DNA of 64,000 nucleotides from Micropterus salmoides (Eukaryota; Chordata; Actinopteri; Centrarchiformes; Centrarchidae), in contig NW_024040485.1 of assembly GCF_014851395.1 (NCBI RefSeq), positions 2,243,365-2,307,364 on the forward strand. Direction: 5' to 3'. Positions 49,893 through 60,604 of this stretch are shown here, one piece after another (positions within the stretch are counted from its first letter, which is position 1; every line of letters starts with the position of its first letter). Made by a program: the position numbers and the translations under genes. The notes beneath the pieces are model-generated. The model worked only from the letters and a program-made list of their open reading frames with translations. It did not search any database and had not been told where the DNA came from.

Positions 49893-50698
49893 TTAAAGAG
49901 GTCATGTTATCCTCATTTTCAAGTTCATAATTTTATTTATGGTTCTATGGTTTAATTTTCAAAAAAACACCACATTTTTGTCACTGGCGACCTGTCCAGG
50001 GTGTACCCTGCCTTGCGCCCGATGTCAGCTGGGATTCAGCCCCCTCTGTACGCAGGATAAGCTGTTGACGATGGACAGATGGATGGACCACATTTTTGTC
50101 ATACTGTACATTGGTGCAGCACACTCTGTTGAAGCATCTCATTTCTATTTGATCTTTGCTGGTAGTTGCACATATTAAGGACATAAGGAGTTAAGGACTA
50201 CTACCAATCAGAAGCAGAGTAGGGCGGGTCCTGAAAAGCCGGTAAACGCTGCTTTGGTTCAGCTGTACATGTTCCCAAACCAGCTTCACAACCTAGACTG
50301 TAGCTGAACTGGAGGCTGGAGTGGTAAGTAATTCATTTGTAACAAACTGATCTTTCAGCGTTCTGTAAGGAGGGTGGGAGTGAGGGGAGGCAGCTGGCAG
50401 ACGTCACTGTGTGTGCTGCAGCTCAGTGTGTTTCTCCACCAGCGTTTTGAGGGCGTGCCACACTGGCTGCTTGGCGAGCAATATGATGCGTGTTACAGTG
50501 ACACAGATAGTTTACAGAAGTCAAGGCTGGACTACAGTCCAGCTGTTTTCAGGCAGTTCAGGAGCAGTGTTTTCTGTGGGAGATGGTAACTTCATATGGG
50601 GTGGGCTTTGGGCATTTTCACTTTGAAAACCTATTAAAAATGATATGACACAAGAAAGGAAAGGGAAAAAGCCAAAAAGCAGAATATGACCTCTTTAA
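49893..50698. mobile_element. TTAA-type MITE nested in the hAT-like element
   Basis: TTAA at 49893-49896 and 50695-50698. Inverted termini are 'agaggtcatgttatcctc' and 'gcagaatatgacctct'. The body wording ('ggactactaccaatcagaag', 'gggcgtgccacactggctgc') is that of a common fish MITE. The superfamily is Kolobok or piggyBac. It carries its own insertion at 49984-50086. Confidence 0.85.
49984..50086 (+). mobile_element. 5'-truncated retroposon with exact 15-bp target duplication
   Basis: Identical 15-bp copies of ACCACATTTTTGTCA flank it (49969-49983 and 50087-50101). The insert reads 'ctggcgacctgtccagggtg' and 'taccctgccttgcgccc', and ends 'gatggacagatggatgg', the 3' tail of a common fish retroposon. 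5' truncation plus a long duplication is the signature of target-primed reverse transcription. Confidence 0.9.
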
Positions 50699-51000
50699 AC
50701 CAGTCCTCCTTTCCTGTTCTGTGTCTCCAGTTACAAAACCCTCCACACAGTTAAGAGTTTTACAATTTTAGGAGGCTGCAGTACTTAGCTCTTGCTTAAG
50801 GTGCGGTTTATTTTGCAAATTGCATACGTCATGTCTCTGGAAAAAAAAGTGTCTCGTAACATTTGATTTGCAGGAATTTATCTTTCTTTCATCTTTAAAT
50901 TATATGCTGGTCAGTGCACTGATGCGAATCAGTGAACCTTACCATCCCTAATAATTTAGTGTTTTTCCCTTTTGGAATTACCTAAGACAGGATTTAAGGA

Positions 51001-51500
51001 NNNNNNNNNNNNNNNNNNNNNNNNNNNNNNNNNNNNNNNNNNNNNNNNNNNNNNNNNNNNNNNNNNNNNNNNNNNNNNNNNNNNNNNNNNNNNNNNNNNN
51101 NNNNNNNNNNNNNNNNNNNNNNNNNNNNNNNNNNNNNNNNNNNNNNNNNNNNNNNNNNNNNNNNNNNNNNNNNNNNNNNNNNNNNNNNNNNNNNNNNNNN
51201 NNNNNNNNNNNNNNNNNNNNNNNNNNNNNNNNNNNNNNNNNNNNNNNNNNNNNNNNNNNNNNNNNNNNNNNNNNNNNNNNNNNNNNNNNNNNNNNNNNNN
51301 NNNNNNNNNNNNNNNNNNNNNNNNNNNNNNNNNNNNNNNNNNNNNNNNNNNNNNNNNNNNNNNNNNNNNNNNNNNNNNNNNNNNNNNNNNNNNNNNNNNN
51401 NNNNNNNNNNNNNNNNNNNNNNNNNNNNNNNNNNNNNNNNNNNNNNNNNNNNNNNNNNNNNNNNNNNNNNNNNNNNNNNNNNNNNNNNNNNNNNNNNNNN
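51001..51500. other. assembly gap (500 N)
   Basis: Exactly 500 ambiguous bases. The true length is unknown. Long 'open frames' across it are meaningless. Confidence 0.99.
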
Positions 51501-51794
51501 TTTTGAACATAAGCAGAAAAGCTGCTGAACACAGGAGGTATAACTGAATAAAAATGAATTAATTTCTCATTGAGGTAAAAAAGCCACATGGACATTTAAA
51601 GATGTTACTTCCCTAAACAAAACACAAAGAGGAGGGAAGACTAAATCAGGACTCAGCAGGGATGATATACATGAGAAAGTGGATCTACAGGAGAAACAGA
51701 TCTGAAAGCAGCACAGAGCTGCACTGACTTAGATTCTATTAGAATCTGCCACCGAAATAGTGTTTACTTTAAAGGTGGTGCATGAGAAGCTGCA

Positions 51795-52912
51795 CAGGCA
51801 GTTCCAAGTTTTCCAAAGAAGAGCTCTTTCTTCTCTCAAGTGGATCAGGAGGTATGTATGTTCTTGTTGACAATAAAAGTATAAAATAGTCTATCTAAAA
51901 TAGTATAAGTAAGTTTATAAGAATGAAACTGATTTTGATCTGTGACATTGTGTTTAAATTATGATTATAGGTGACAGCACTGAAGTCGTCCTTGGCCCAA
52001 CTTCAAAAGACCCTAGTTAGGGACCGGTGGAACTCCTGGCTGACCTATGACACTGGGCTTTAGATCCTCCGGGATGAAATTCCTGCTACTTTAAAGAGGA
52101 CACCATGAGAGGTTCCAGAAAATGGTATGAGATATATACATATGCATATACAAAGTGTATTATATTCTTATATATAATACTTAATTTGACATGATTTTTT
52201 CATACTAGGTGATGGAACCCTTCTTCACTATGCTTGTGGAAAAACATCAATAGCTGCTTCCCCAGCACCAGTGCCCTGCAAAAGTAGTAAAGTAAATTGC
52301 TGTCAAACCCTGCATCAAACTTTGGTGTGAAGGAAATGCAGGCTCTGGCTAAGCAGATTCCCAGACTAGAAGAGTCTGTCCTACTCCAAGACTGGGACAT
52401 ATTCACAGAGAGGGTCATAATTTGCAGTACATTTGATAATTACCATTTAACAGATGAGTCTTCATACTAAAACATTATTACATAAATTATTTTATTTGCT
52501 TGCAGTCTAAACACTGGAGGAGGTTCTCCTTTGGCTGGTGTCTCTGGAGGCCACCACCATGTACCCCTCCCTCAGCTTGGCAGCAGCCGTTGCCCTCACA
52601 GCCCCTGTCCAGACTGCAGACGTTGAGCGGTTGTTCTCTGCCCTCAAGCCGGTAAATATAGTTAATATGATGTGTAATCAGCAATATATGGTAAATGCTT
52701 CACTCCAAAATGTTAAAGGATTGTTAATATTATTTGTTGATAGCACAGTGAGTCATTGCATTCTCGATTAAATTTTCAACAGGTGTAACTGGCTTCAGGA
52801 TGACCACCTTGACGTGTGCTGCAAGGTGGCCATTGGTGGGCCAATGGCTGATGACATAGACTACCATGGCCTTGTGAGATCTTTCTATTTAGCCAATAAA
52901 AGAGGAGGGTGA
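51795..52912 (+). pseudogene. decayed hAT-type transposase gene with exon-like blocks
   Basis: Coding-looking blocks are separated by GT..AG intervals: a block ending at 51851 (donor GAG|GTATGT), 51971-52124 ('VTALKSSLAQLQKTLVRDRW'), 52209-52426 ('MQALAKQIPRLEESVLLQDW'), 52506-52651 and 52799-52912. The fourth block carries the hAT C-terminal signature: 'YPSLSLAAAVALTAPVQTAD' followed by 'VERLFSALKP'. The fifth ('DDHLDVCCKVAIGGP') matches what follows it in related proteins and ends at TGA 52910-52912. Blocks two and three hold in-frame stops and one frameshift, so the gene is dead here. In the family the C-terminal domain dimerises the transposase. It may extend left into the gap. It could be a multi-exon hAT element or a decayed domesticated copy; I cannot tell which. 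Confidence 0.6.
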
Positions 52913-52914
52913 AA

Positions 52915-53800
52915 TGCTCTGAAGCAGGATGTGACCTCTGCAACTGACTCCCTCCACTCTCCCTCCCCAAACCCTTTCCTTCAAACTCACTTCACTCCCC
53001 CTTACAATATTAAAAAAATAATTTTCTTTAACCAGTTTTGTTAATGGGGTTTGTCTGGGAAAATAATTAATTCCCAAAGAATACGGAGTCAAATGATGTG
53101 ATGAATCATTCCTTAGTAACGTGGCCATGGAGAGAACGCACGTTTATTCTCACGAACTCAGCATTTCCTCTTCTTAAATACAGAACAAATACAGAACACA
53201 ACAGCCATAGTAAACTGCCAAGACAAGGAAAAACAAATGCAGAGTATTAGCATACACTCAAAAGCTCTTCCTGCTGATAAAAGAATGCAAATGTATGTGG
53301 CATCAGAGTTGTGTCCCTACCTCTTGATTCTATGTTAAATTCTCACCTACATGTCAGACAAACTTTTGATTAGGAATAAAACCCTGTGACCAATGCTAAT
53401 TTCTCACAATTACAGTGAAATCCTAAAAATCAGCACCTTATAATGTATTTCTCACAGGTTTAATTTATTCAAACATGATAGACATCTAATTGTAATAAAC
53501 AGGAAATGCATAGATTTTGGTTATAAGGTATAATGGCTATTATTTAAGGTAAGTCATTGCTTTGACTGCATGCGTACCGATCATGGTTACTGTTGCGTGT
53601 AGTCACCCCCCAAAGGCCCATTCTGAGCCAGGAAAAACCCTGCACTCCCGTTCATTAACAGTCCCAGCTTATTATTGGTCCATGCAAAAAAAATGTGTTC
53701 CACAGTGGGATTTGGCACTGGTTTTACGCGCCCTGACCCAAGCCCATTTTCAAGCCCTAATCCTGCATTCATGCTGAAGAGCATCACCAGCTCCTTTCGG
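52915..53800. other. no gene seen
   Basis: Anonymous sequence between the hAT relic and the DIRS terminus. The plus-strand frame at 53562-53777 has no recognisable domain. Confidence 0.5.
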
Positions 53801-53809
53801 TCACGGGTG

Positions 53810-54110
53810 ATTACTCTCTTAGGCTTCTTTCCTCCCCCATGGATCTGAGGGCGAAGCTACGTCCCATCTCCTCTGTCTGGTGCGCGCGCTGTCCTGCTAC
53901 ATGGTGCGCACGGCCACCTGGCCAGATGAGTCTCACCGTTGTATATATACAAGGTGCAAACGTAGGAGAGGCCCATGCTGTGGGTGGGTGTAGACTAAAA
54001 TTCTCAGTGCGCAAGCGCGCGGAAGGGGTAAACCCAATAGCGATTGCCTTAGAGGGCGAAGCCTATACTCATAGAGTCCGGGTTACAGTACGTAACCCCT
54101 GTTCTGTTCC
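53810..54110 (+). mobile_element. DIRS-type retrotransposon terminal fragment
   Basis: 'ttagagggcgaagcctatac' and 'tcatagagtccgggttacag', followed by 'tacgtaacccctgttct', is the distinctive end of fish DIRS elements. The stretch before it, 'gcaagcgcgcggaaggg', fits the same. No tyrosine-recombinase frame is seen. The main DIRS body is 4.5 kb further on; this may be a separate solo end. Confidence 0.6.
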
Positions 54111-54114
54111 CTCA

Positions 54115-55860
54115 ACATTCACTTTCTACTCTCCTAAAAAAGGAGGCAAGTCTCCATCAAACTGGTTGTCTTTTGCTTTTTATATGTCCTTGAGCCCAGT
54201 CAGGCGGTGCACCCTCAGCTTCCTCAGCACCCTCACCACTCTCAGTTTCCTCAGCCAGCCTGGTGTCATCAAAAGGCCCGATTTCTTTGGTCATTTGGCG
54301 TGGTATTCCAACACATTTTTTGCATCTTGTGTGCCATTTTAAGCCTAACGTCACAGGTAAAATCAGCGTGTGTGGGATATAAATAGTCGTGAAAGTCTGA
54401 CACTAAGGTGGTGGTGGGGTGGTCGGGTTATGTAAGTTAGCATTCTACATCGTCGCTAACGTCAGCTAAATTAGCTACATAGCGTTAGTGACATTAAAGT
54501 TTAAGTAGCTAGCTAGCTAGCTCACGATGCTAGCATTGACACCCCCTTACAGCTGCGCATAGGGTTAACCTCCTTTGTGTTCTTTGAACAGCGTGAAATG
54601 ACAAAATAGAAGTCAATGCAGTCTAAATGGCATGAAATGACACGTGAAAATCAATGCATTAACATGGCACGCCGAAATGTCTTTAAAAGTGGCTTGCTGT
54701 TTATACTCCATTCCATGATATCATGTTGCCTCAGAATACTCAGCTCCACTATCACTACTGCTAGAATTGGGGGATCATTCTATTTCTGGCAGCCATTCAT
54801 CTTCATTGCCACTATCATCCTCACTTGACTCTGATAGAATTTGCTCCACTATCCTGAAGGCCTTTCTATCACGCGCTGCACTTGAGCTCTACAAAATATA
54901 AAGACGCTAAATGTTACTCGCAACATTGTTTTTGTTAAAAAAACTGCAAGTTTTATATCATAATAACATAAATCCATTGATTTACATCAAACATTAAACT
55001 ACATTAAAAAAGTTACTGCACACTAAGTATTTTCAAGAACAACAAGGTCTCAGTAATAATGAATTGTATATGAAATATAGCCAGCATAATGTCCAATTTA
55101 GTGTACAGATGATTCATCGTAAAAATCAATACTTGGAAATTTTAACAACTGTATTACTCCTTAGCTGTTACTTGATGTTACCAAATTTTATTTACCTGCG
55201 AGCGTCTCCTATATCCTATAACCATCTTGGTTTTGACCAATTTATGCTGCACTTACCAGAGCGTGGCAATGGATGGCATGCTGCACTTCCATCCACTGTA
55301 ATGGCTGTTGTGAAACCAAACTATCAAAACACTTGCCTACACAAGTAAATGGCTTTTGAATAGTTGTCCACTGTAGTGACCACTATTAAAGAGGCAGGAT
55401 TGTAGTAAGAACATTGTGGTGTCAGGTGTGACTGTGCAACAAACCAGCTCTGTTTTTGCACTGAGTTGCAGCCAGTTTGTGACCGAGTGGTAATGTAACT
55501 GGTTTTCCAATACAAACATCTAAAAACCAAAGCAAACTTTGCTCTGTTTGGGACTGTGAGCTGCACTTAATCAGCTGCTGAAGTTAATATCTCTGTGGAT
55601 TTGTAGTGAGGTTTCTGCCTGATCACAAGAGTTTCAGTTAGTTTTGGTTTTCCTTGTCTCGTTCCTATATACTAAAGTCCCAAACAGGGTTCTGTGTCTA
55701 CCACAATTGCAGAGCAATAATGCTGGCTAATCCCCCCCACAGTATAGGAAATATCCACTTGTCCTCTTCCGACTTAGTTTTCCTTATTGTGATTCGTTAT
55801 GACTTACACTGTATTCAAACCTGTGTTTAGTGAATTTTAGATGTTTTTTTTTTAAGATCA
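54115..55860. other. about 1.7 kb without a recognisable gene
   Basis: On the minus strand, about 54885-54775 reads an acidic stretch ('ILSESSEDDSGNEDEWLP') like the N-terminus of some transposases (for example piggyBac type), but with no further support. 54480-54520 has a GCTA-rich run. Confidence 0.4.
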
Positions 55861-55869
55861 ATAGATTTT

Positions 55870-56052
55870 GACGTGTGGTAATTTTTACATTTGATTACTT
55901 AAGTATTTTTAAACGCAGGTACTTTTTTACTTTTACTTGAGTGGGTTTATACTGGATGACTTTTACTTTTACTTTTTTTTTTTACTTTTTTTACTTTTGT
56001 GTGGTATCTGTACTCTCACTTAAGTATGAAAATTGAGTACTTCCACCACTGG
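55870..56052 (-). mobile_element. hAT-like MITE end (CAGTGGTGGAA family)
   Basis: 'acttttacttgagtgggttt', T-rich tracts, and then 'ttgagtacttccaccactgg' match the terminal part of a ubiquitous fish repeat. The other end was not found. Confidence 0.55.
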
Positions 56053-56054
56053 TA

Positions 56055-57335
56055 ACAAGTATTTCTTTGCCCAATTTTGACGTCACATCACACATCACTG
56101 TGTTCACAGATCTCACATATTAACTTAGTGAGTGCAGTGTTATTTGTACTGATAGTAGCAATGGGCAAAAGTAGAATGATGCTTTAAATCCCAGTTTTAA
56201 GGCAGCATGGAATATATCAAAAATACAGAAAATATTTGTTATTTCTACTTTTACAGTGCAGTATTTTGTCTCTCAGATTCTTGGATATGAAATGTCTTAT
56301 TAATTATTGAGGCTGAACTGTGATCTCAATGTGTAAAATGTTCCCACCTGCGGCACTTTTGTAATTAGCATGGGGCTCCCTGCAGCTTGTGGAGGCGGTG
56401 GGAAAGTCATGAGGTGTCAAAACACCCGTCTGCGTCTGCAGCCATATTATCAGAGGAAGAGTAGCACCCGGGCTGTGATATTCTTATTCAGACGAATTTA
56501 GAAACAATGGCCCCTTAACAAAATGACTGTTTGCAGGCAGTCAATCTGAGAAAGGTTAAACACTTCACTCTGTGCGATCTGTTCGAGCCCGGGGCATCTG
56601 TTAGTGTGTGATAAGACGCTCAATTGGAAAATTACGTGATTCATACTGTATATTGTTGTGGTGATATGAAGTATTTATAGTCATAATTGAGTAAAGCATA
56701 ATATGTATGTAGAGGACTTCAGCATGTAAACATCACTGACATGTTGACAGCAATTTTGATTAATGCACAAAATGACCAAATTCACATTATGCTTTCCACA
56801 ATGTTCTCAGTTGCTCATTTTTGGTTTTGTTTTCATTGACATCGCGCATGAATCACAGATGATGATGATGTCCTCAGATGTCGTAGTTTCTCTGAGTACA
56901 CCACAAGGATGTCTTTGAAAATGTTTCTGTTCACTAACTAACTGCAACGACTGTGACAATGTGACTTTGACAAAATAAATTAAAGTGACTGTGATGGCTT
57001 ATTGATCTCAAACCATGTTTCACATGTCTCCAAGAGACAACCGGACACATCAGATGTTCAGGGTGTGTGATTACACAGAGAGAAGTTAATTCATTATAAT
57101 TCAAAGTGAATGTAAGTATAGCGTATTTAGGTTTACTGAGTGAACTATTTACATGTTAACCTGTAAATGTAACATGTTTACAAGGTTAAATTGTTTAGCA
57201 GCTGACAACTGTCACAATAATCAGCCCAAATGTCATTATGTTTTTCATGTCTTGTTTTGTTGTTGGTATTATTAGCAAGCAGGGGACGACTCAAATGGTT
57301 ACAAAAAGAAGACAGATTGTATAGAACTTGATTTA
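56055..57335. other. no gene seen; mixed-composition block at 56330-56640
   Basis: No exon was recognised. 56330-56640 is free of recognisable repeats and more GC-balanced than its surroundings, so it is a candidate for conserved non-coding sequence, untested. Confidence 0.4.
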
Positions 57336-57339
57336 TTAC

Positions 57340-57645
57340 CTCAGTAAACACCTCCCTAATGAGTTTATGGTCTCAATTGCTAGATTGAAGTCTTCTTCAA
57401 CACAGCATGATGTTCATTTTGTAACTGATGGTCCTATTTAGAGGAAAATAGATGATAAAACAGGGTATGCTTTGGGCCATGGCTATCAAGATAGAGGCGA
57501 ATCATATGAACTTTCACTGTGTAACGTTATATTTAACTAGCCGTGAACCTTTTTTTTTTTTGGAGCTGTCTGTGTGTTTTTGTGGTTGTGACATGAATAG
57601 CTAGCTCCACCCTCTCGTCCAAATATAGTCACTTCTGGTGATGAA
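57340..57645 (-). mobile_element. MITE-like dispersed element, copy B (inverted)
   Basis: The reverse complement of this stretch follows 31110-31500 piece by piece: 'ccaccctctcgtccaaat', 'acagggtatgctttgggcca', 'gtcttcttcaacacagcatg'. It is truncated relative to copy A and has a 12-base T run inside. Confidence 0.7.
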
Positions 57646-58312
57646 GAGTATTAAGTATCAGGATGGAACTGAATACGCAGTCAGCGAACATCACCTTATG
57701 TTCACCTCAAACGCCACTCTTCAAGTGGGCCTTCTACCTAATCCCCTCCTTTGTGTTCGCTGACCGCAACGTTTCTGACAGTGAATTTCTTATCCTTTGC
57801 TGTCATCCAGTGGCAACTTACATGTACCATTTTGTCAAAACATAACCCTTTTTCCACCGTTTGTTTCATCAATGTTAGTTGTTTTAAGCTGTTCTTTACC
57901 ATAAGTTTTTGTTACAATATAGTCTTTTATATTTTTGAACACTTTAGATCAGAAATTCACCATTAGATTTCAAACTTAGTCACATTGTATTTTTTAAATG
58001 ATATACTATTAAAACTTAAACTTAAAGAATAACAGGTTTGAAATTGATTACATGTCACTTTAACTCATCCATATTGTTCACATACAGTTACAGATTGTCA
58101 ACTTAGAGCTCTGTATGCTCTGGCCTGTATCTGGCCTGCCCTCTGAAATCATGACTCAGCAATTTAACAGTACTGTACAGACATGTTTTCATGACTTCAG
58201 CAGTTCTTGAGGTGTTACCGTGCAGTTTTACTACATATGCAGAGACAGAGAAGATAAAGGCATACAAATAGATCGATTCAGCCTTGTTCCAGTAATAAAA
58301 CTGTGTTACTAC

Positions 58313-58580
58313 TTAAAGGTCCAGTGTGTAATATTTCTGATGCTCTATTGACAGAAATGCAATATAAGATCCATAACTATGTTTTCAGTATGTATAAAGA
58401 CCTTACATAACGAACCGTTATGTTTTAATTACCTAAGAATAAGACATTTATATGTACATAACCGTGGGCACCCCCTGCTGTGCAGGTCGCTGTATTTTGT
58501 CGTAAAGTTTCTACCGTAGCCGTCAACGAACAAACAGCGCTACAGAACGCGTTTGTCATCCTATTGGTGTTGCTAGAACG
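58313..58580 (+). mobile_element. TTAA-type MITE left part, family B copy 3
   Basis: Begins TTAA (58313-58316) then 'aggtccagtgtgtaatattt' and 'attgacagaaatgcaatata'. It is the reverse of the ends at 42991 and 45747. It breaks off where the DIRS sequence starts; no right end is seen beyond the compound block. Confidence 0.65.
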
Positions 58581-58586
58581 GTAGTG

Positions 58587-60200
58587 TGTGACGGTGTAAC
58601 CGGAGGGGTATATATGCACGCCGGCACACAGGACACATTAGCTTCTTTCTACTCAGCAGGCACTCTGGCTATGTTTGGAAGCTCCATCATCTTACGATGA
58701 AGTCGAGACGAAGCTGCAGATCATGTCGAAGCGATTCCGACAGTGTGTCTTTCCCTGTCAGCGCTTCATCACGGAAGGTGATACCCATGGAATGTGCGTC
58801 TCATGCCTGGGGATACGCCCAGGCAGCTCTCGAGGGGGCTGCCTGCGACCATTGCGAGGCCCTGCCCCTGAGGGTGCTGAGGTCTCGAGCAGCTCTCTTC
58901 CTAGTGGCTCAGGCCCCGCAGTTGCTGAGGCATCGCGGCGGCTCCGATCCTGAGGATCACAACGTGAGATTGCCGAGGGTGCCGGTACAGCTGAGGCCTT
59001 TTTACGGTCCTCGTCTGCGGAATCCTCCTCCCCTCGTCCCCGATCAGGAGCCCGTTACTCGGCATCTCCCACTCGAAGTATGAGTCCGGAGAGGCTTGCA
59101 CGATCTGGCTCTGAGGAGCTAGATGTACTTAGCATCGTGGAGAATGACTTCGGAGAGACGGAACATCATCAGCCCTCGCCAGGATACGAGGAGTTGTTGG
59201 AAGTGGTGACGCGGGCTGTGGCCAAGCTGCATATTGATTGGCCACAGGCGGTGCAGCAGCCTTCGGCTGGCAGTAATGTTGGCCCTTACCATTTTTTCCA
59301 GATCTACACAACGAGTTGTGACGGATGTCAGACAGTATGGCTACGGAGCGATGCCACAGGTGGAGCTAGCGCTGGCTAGCTACCTCTCTCCCAACCTCGC
59401 CTCATCCCTCCGGACGCTGGCGCTCCCCACCAAGCCGTGTCGGATAACGTCCGATTTGGTGGGCAAGGCCTACATGGCAGCGGGTCGAGCTGGTGCTAGC
59501 CTGCACACGATGGCTGTCTTGCAGGCATACCAGGCCAATCTCCTTTGGGAATGTGACTTAGGGGGAGGTCCCTCTGAGGAGGACCTGACTGAGCTCCGTA
59601 GAGTGACGGACTTAGCTCTCCGTGTGACCAAAGAAACGGCTTGTTCCATCGGCCGATCCATGGCGGCTTTGGTGGCTACGGAGCGCCACCTATGGCTCAA
59701 TCTCTCGGGCATCCAGGGGAAGGAGAAGGCTTTTCTCCTGGATGCGCCCCTCTCGCCTACTGGCCTGTTTGGCAAAGCAGTGGATGCTGTCGTCAACAGG
59801 TTCCAGCACGGCAAAACTCAGGGAGAGGCGTTTGAGCGATATCTCCCCCACCGGTCAGGCTCCAGGAGTCAGCCAGAAGCAGAGTGTCGCTTCACGGGAT
59901 CCCCCTCAACCAACCTGGGACGCAAGATGGCGCTCACGCCCACAGCCCCCCGAGAAGACGGATCTGAGGACCGTCATTCAGTCTCGGCGGGTCCGGGGGA
60001 AGAGGTCCTGAGACTTCGAGTAAGGGTGCCACTGGGCGCCACCGGGGACTCCCCCGGGACACCGGCCATCAGCCCCGAGGGGCTGGTCCCCTTGGCGAAT
60101 TTCGCGGAAGCTTGGCGGAGCCTCGCGAACATTTCCCGAGGGGCTGGTCCCCTTGGCGAATTTCGCGGAAGCTTGGCGGAGCCTCGCGAACATTTCCCCA
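58587..60200 (+). pseudogene. DIRS retrotransposon, 5' end and gag-like region
   Basis: The protein-like sequence runs through at least three frames. At about 58730-58880 a Cys/His-rich block ('FPCQRFITEGDTHGMCVSCL' followed by 'GAACDHCEALPLRVL') resembles the start of fish DIRS gag. At about 59300-59840 it reads 'QVELALASYLSPNLASSLRT' and on to 'LLDAPLSPTGLFGKAVDAVV', also typical gag. The longest single frame is 59234-60583. DIRS elements use this product to package their RNA. Frameshifts lie near 58800 and 59280. A 61-bp tandem duplication (60074-60134 and 60135-60195) shifts the frame again before the reverse transcriptase. The GC content is clearly higher than in the surroundings. This copy cannot make an intact protein. 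Confidence 0.85.
60074..60195 (+). repeat. 61-bp tandem duplication inside the DIRS pseudogene
   Basis: Two near-identical 61-bp units in a row, each containing 'gctggtccccttggcgaatt' and 'tcgcggaagcttggcggagc'. As 61 is not a multiple of three, the duplication shifts the reading frame. Confidence 0.95.
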
Positions 60201-60590
60201 TGGGCCCTGCACATAGTAGTGGATGGCTACAGGCTGCAGTTCCGGGTTCGCCCCCCCAGATTCTGCGGGATGGTCGGGACTGCAGTACACGCAGAACAGA
60301 GCCAGGTGTTGCGACAGGAAGTCCGCTCTCTCCTAGGGAAAGGGGCCATAGAACTCATTTCCCCGCTGGTCAGAGAGGCCGGGTTCTACAGCCGATACTT
60401 CCTAGTTCCCAAGAAGGACGGAGGGTTGCATCCGATTTTGGATCTGCGGTCACTGAACCAATCTCTGAGGAGATTCAGGTTCAGGATGCTCACCATCCCG
60501 CCATCATCAGTCACATCCAATCCGAGGATTGGTTTGTCACAATAGATCTGCAAGACACTTATTTCCACATCTCCATCCGTTAGCATCGAG
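60153..60590 (+). pseudogene. DIRS reverse transcriptase, N-terminal half
   Basis: The frame from 60153 reads 'MANFAEAWRSLANISPWALH', then 'EVRSLLGKGAIELI', then 'VPKKDGGLHPILDLRSLN', the fingers region of DIRS/Gypsy-type reverse transcriptases. After a frameshift near 60500 it reads 'SEDWFVTIDLQDTYFH', which holds the first catalytic Asp (motif A). A stop follows at 60584-60586. The part with the catalytic Asp pair and the rest of the palm is missing: the next recognisable sequence is from the RNase H end. The enzyme would copy element RNA into DNA; here it is inactive. Confidence 0.88.
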
Positions 60591-60604
60591 ATGTCCCTGA
60601 GCGA

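Larger units (their letters stand above)
49732..50950. mobile_element. hAT-like element, outer layer of a nest
   Basis: Termini 'tagggatgtgcatgtcactg' (49732) and 'cactgatgcgaatcagtg...catcccta' (to 50950) form an inverted pair starting TAGGGATG. The 8-bp flanks GTAATGGA and ATAATTTA agree at five positions only, so an old duplication is possible but unproven. It contains the TTAA element below. Confidence 0.6.

Noticed and set aside
50956..51595. Long open frames across the gap
   Set aside because: They consist of N and exist only because ambiguous codons have no stops.
53839..54342. 167-codon plus-strand frame
   Set aside because: It runs through DIRS terminal sequence and unrelated DNA; composition does not look like one protein.
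54775..54890. Acidic minus-strand stretch resembling a piggyBac N-terminus
   Set aside because: Too short, low complexity, and no catalytic domain follows; kept only as a remark.
59978..60290. Minus-strand frames with repeated 'GNVREAPPSFREIRQG'
   Set aside because: Antisense shadows of the 61-bp tandem duplication in the DIRS pseudogene.
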